NCBI GenBank assembly: GCA_964023205.1
Contig: OZ026837.1
Span: 8,102,088-8,166,087 of the forward strand
Source of the DNA: Lutraria lutraria
Taxonomy: Eukaryota; Mollusca; Bivalvia; Venerida; Mactridae
Direction of reading: 5' to 3'
Length of the DNA stretch: 64,000 nucleotides
A program made the translations under genes and the position numbers. The notes below the pieces were generated by a model, which saw nothing but the letters and a program-made list of their open reading frames with translations, did not search any database and was not told where the DNA came from. Positions 61,101 to 64,000 of the stretch are shown here, piece after piece. Every line of letters starts with the position of its first letter. Position 1 is the stretch's first letter.

Positions 61101-64000
61101 CATTCACTATCTTCACTGCATTCGATTGGGAAATCAACTTAAAGCTGCTTTACAAAATGGAATCACGAACAAAACATATAAAATGTTTAACGTGTCAACT
61201 AATATTGTTAGCTAGTTAACCGATTTCTAACCTTCTCACATCCTTGCTCCATTGTATGCTTAATATATATGCTTAAACAGCATAAATTTGCATCCTGTGT
61301 ATATAAGTTCTATACAATGAAAACTGACTACTATGTCACAATATAAGAAGTTAAGTACTTGAACGTATTAAAATTACTTGATGTTTCGTTTCGAAATCTT
61401 ATCAGTTATTTAGCAATCGGAATGAGATAATATTCAAGCGAAGCGACGACGCAAATATTTAGTAAACTTATGAAAGGCCACCAAAGAATGAAACAAATAT
61501 TATTTTGTTCAAAGTATAGCTATGCATGTAGTATAATAATTATAATTGTGTGCGACACTTGCAATCTTTAACACATTCGTATTTCTTTCTTTGCCGGTGG
61601 CTAATACAGGCTGGCTGTGTGTCTAATAAGTAAGGATTCCAGTTTTCTTTACAAACCTAGACAAGCAAGTCCAAAACGATCCGGTATAAAGTTCTGTTTA
61701 CAACTGCATTTGAACGACCCCATTATGTTCACGCATTCATGATGACATCCACCATTATACATCAAACACTCATCCGTATCTTCACAATTCCGATTATCAG
61801 CATTCAAAGAGAAACCAACATCGCAACGACATTGGTAAGAACCAGGTGTGTTTTCACAAAAATGACTGCAACCACCATTATCATTTGTGCATTCGTTTAT
61901 ATCTGTACACTGTCTCTTGTCTGATTCCAACATGTAACCTTCATTGCAAGCACAAAGAAAGGAACCATGTTCATTTAAACATATTTGTTCACATCCTCCG
62001 TTGTTCTCGCTGCATTCATTGACATCGCGACATTTATATCCGTCGCTATCTAAAACGAAGCCGACCGCACAGTCACAAATAAATGAACCATCCGTGTTCA
62101 TACAAAGTTGATCACATCTACCATTATCTGATACGCATTCGTTAATGTCATTACATTTAAACTCATCATCATCCAATTCATATCCAACCCCACACATACA
62201 AGTGAATGATCCAACATTATTTTCACATTCCTGTTCACAACCATGACTGCTTGTACTGCATTCATCTAAATCGGAACATTTGGAATCTCCAGTAAGTACA
62301 TATCCTAAACGACACCTGCATTCGAACGTCCCTTCAGTATTCGTACATTCGTGTTTACATCCTCCATTGTTTTCAAAACACTCGTCTCTGTCCAAACAGC
62401 TAAAGCCATCATCAGCTAATATGTACCCTGACCTACATGAACATATGAATGCACCATTACTATTTGTACATACATGACCGCATCCACCATTGTTTGTTAA
62501 ACATTCATCAGTATCCAAACAATCCAGCTTATTGGAAGCTAGCGTGAAACCATCATTACAACCACAAACAAATGAACCAACTTTGTTAATACAAGTATGT
62601 TCACATCCACCAGTATTACTTGAGCATTCGTCAATATCAGAACACTGGTGAAGATCATCTTGTAAGGCATAGCCGGGTAAACAGTTGCAGTAATATGCTC
62701 CTTCAGTATTGACACATTCATGTTCACATACTACGTTGCTTTGAACGCATTCGTTAATATCTTTACAATTAGATTCATCAATGTCCAATGTGTATCCATT
62801 CATACATTCGCACGTGTAAGATCCGTCAGAGTTTTTACAGTTATGAGCACATCCACCATCGTCGTTGCTACACTCGTTTATATCTAGGCATCTTGAACCA
62901 TCGTGATCTAACGCAAAACCATCTCTACATGTGCAAGTAAACGATCCAACTGTGTTTATGCAGCCTTGGTCACATTGTTTGACGTCCAAACCACATTCGT
63001 CGACGTCTACACATTGCGTTTCTTGATACAGCTCATAACCAGGAAGACAGTCGCATTCAAACGAACCCATAGTATTTGAACACAGATCCCCACAACCGCC
63101 ATTATTCACCGCGCATTCGTCTACATCATCGCAGTTATATCCATCAGTAGCTAAGGTGTATCCATGACGACATGAGCAAATAAATGTTCCGTCCTTATTT
63201 AAGCATTCTTGTGCACAACCTCCGTTGTTTGTTAGACATTCTTCAATATCTGAGCAATGTTTACCATCATCGGTAAGTGAGAATCCGTCAAAACAAGAAC
63301 AGGAAAATCCACCAATTGTGTTTGTACATTCCTGTTCACAGTCATGGCTATCTGCCATACACTCATCAATATCGGAACAATTAATAATACCAGTAAGTAT
63401 ATATCCCGAAAGGCAGCTACATTCGAACGATCCGTTAATGTTAGTACATGCCTGTTCACATCCGCCATTGTTTTCAGAACATTCGTCAATGTCCAAACAG
63501 CCCGAACCATCATCAGCTAATACGTACCCTGACCTACATGAACATGTGAATGCACCGTTATTATTTGTACAAATATGATCGCATCCACCATTATTTGTTA
63601 AACATTCATCAGTATCCAAACAATTCAGCTTATTGGAAGCTAGCGTGAAACCATATTTACAACTACAAACAAATGAACCAACTTTGTTCGTACATGCATG
63701 CTCACAATCACCATTATTAGTTGAGCATTCGTCGGCATCAGAACATTGATGAAGATCATCTTGTAGTATATAGCCGGGTGAACAGCTGCAGTTGTATGAT
63801 CCATCAGTGTTGGAACATTCATATTCACAACCTGCATTGTCATTTGAACACTCATCAATATCAGAGCAATGTTTTTCGTCATCAGCAAGTGAATACCCTT
63901 CCAAACAAGAACAGGAAAATCCACCGATTGTGTTCACACATTCTTGTTCACAGTCATGACTATCTGCCATGCACTCATCAATATCGACACAATTAAAAAT
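57797..64000 (-). CDS. EGF-SEA type I transmembrane protein gene (partial, minus strand)
   Basis: Eight exons are proposed, in transcript order: 64000-61657 (continues beyond the window), 61057-60948, 60734-60673, 60286-60147, 59630-59525, 58984-58959, 58545-58428, 58132-58080 and a last coding exon 57879-57797 ending in TAA. Every internal junction has GT-AG ends and matching phase, with no stop in the joined frame. Order of domains: at least 19 EGF repeats, a SEA domain, a short Cys-containing stalk, one transmembrane helix and a basic cytoplasmic tail. This plan fits a cell-surface adhesion or mucin-like protein. No orthologue is named. Confidence 0.8.
58428..58545 (-). CDS. Transmembrane exon
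   Basis: 118 bp, acceptor TTATTTTTAG, donor GTAATT. Encodes VYILPTAGVTFLCIAIIFVI followed by MCALCIRKRREKKHK, a single hydrophobic helix and a basic stop-transfer sequence, giving type I topology with the EGF repeats outside the cell. Confidence 0.8.
58959..58984 (-). CDS. 26-bp microexon
   Basis: Acceptor CATTTCAG and donor GTAAGT flank 26 bases encoding NEVTDTTT in phase with both neighbours. It extends the Thr-rich stalk. Microexons of this size are credible but need transcript support. Confidence 0.55.
59525..59630 (-). CDS. Juxtamembrane Cys-containing exon
   Basis: 106 bp with acceptor TTTTCATAG and donor GTAAGT. Encodes LPANITNECHILETYMEGCD and QGQRCEISNDGPTC, four cysteines resembling a short or truncated EGF-like stalk between the SEA domain and the membrane. 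One N-glycosylation sequon (NIT). Confidence 0.7.
60147..61057 (-). CDS. SEA domain, three exons
   Basis: Exons 61057-60948, 60734-60673 and 60286-60147 join in frame. They read FERSFQASVAISYLFELKKR, then LEEFYQTYASGGVTVVIKSM, then SSTVIDYTVLYDETDSTN. The order (helix, helix, strand with V-x-D-Y-x-V) matches SEA domains. The usual self-cleavage GSVVV appears as SSTVI, lacking the glycine, so cleavage is uncertain. Confidence 0.75.
61657..64000 (-). CDS. Exon coding 19 calcium-binding EGF repeats (partial at right edge)
   Basis: One continuous open frame of over 2.3 kb encodes 18 complete repeats with D-x-D/N-E-C calcium-binding starts and a further partial one at the window edge. Most carry the C-x-D/N-x4-F/Y-x-C hydroxylation consensus. 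The frame is still open at position 64000 (VDIDECMADSHD), so the exon extends further. The donor I use is CTAG/GTTTGT at 61657/61656, weaker than average but in the phase needed for the SEA exon. Many EGF repeats in one exon is unusual, since EGF modules are often one per exon. Confidence 0.9.

Overview
The window is animal nuclear DNA: AT-rich, intron-bearing genes with standard GT-AG splice sites, non-LTR retrotransposons, Tc1/mariner elements, MITEs and many short tandem arrays. The repeat style (about 140-160 bp arrays carrying GACCTAGTTTTTGACCC or AACAAAGGGCC motifs, and a tRNA-derived SINE) looks molluscan, most likely bivalve. That assignment is inference from recalled repeat style, not a database result.

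Region by region. 1-1.3 kb holds two exons of an EGF-type gene on the minus strand. 1.67-5.25 kb is a cluster of decayed Tc1-like transposons and one TA-flanked non-autonomous element. 6-15.5 kb is repeats, two TA-flanked elements, a TTAA-flanked MITE and decayed LINE pieces. 17.4-22.45 kb is a nearly intact 5-kb LINE whose ORF1 and ORF2 lie in one reading frame split by a single TGA. 23-36 kb is mainly tandem and dispersed repeats, a SINE, a LINE remnant and a foldback element, with no convincing host gene. 36,330-53,624 is a 17,295-bp Polinton/Maverick. 53.6-57.8 kb is repeats and a mariner relic. 57.8-64.0 kb is a minus-strand host gene for a type I membrane protein with at least 19 calcium-binding EGF repeats, a SEA domain, one transmembrane helix and a short basic tail; it runs off the right edge.

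The Polinton has 256-bp terminal inverted repeats (2 mismatches) and an exact 6-bp target duplication, CACACC. It encodes a protein-primed type DNA polymerase B (broken by a frameshift just before motif C), a retroviral-type integrase with chromodomain, a packaging ATPase, an adenain-like protease, a double-jelly-roll major capsid protein, a penton-like minor capsid protein, basic core proteins and several small unknowns. It looks like a virus genome able to integrate, replicate and build a capsid.

The most unusual observation is that the outer Polinton genes end, 10-46 nt after their stop codons, in sequences matching the metazoan replication-dependent histone mRNA 3' stem-loop (6-bp stem, 4-nt loop, CCAAC and ACCA flanks), usually as tandem pairs and at three sites followed about 12-13 nt later by a GAAAGA-type purine block like the histone downstream element. 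There are seven hairpins at four sites, always on the coding strand of the gene they follow. Together with clustered CCAAT and CRE motifs near these genes, this suggests S-phase-coupled, poly(A)-independent expression of one class of Polinton genes. Also notable are a small predicted myristoylated protein with two YPDL (ALIX-binding type) late-domain motifs beside a zinc-knuckle protein, and a duplicated core protein carrying a histone-H1-like tail.
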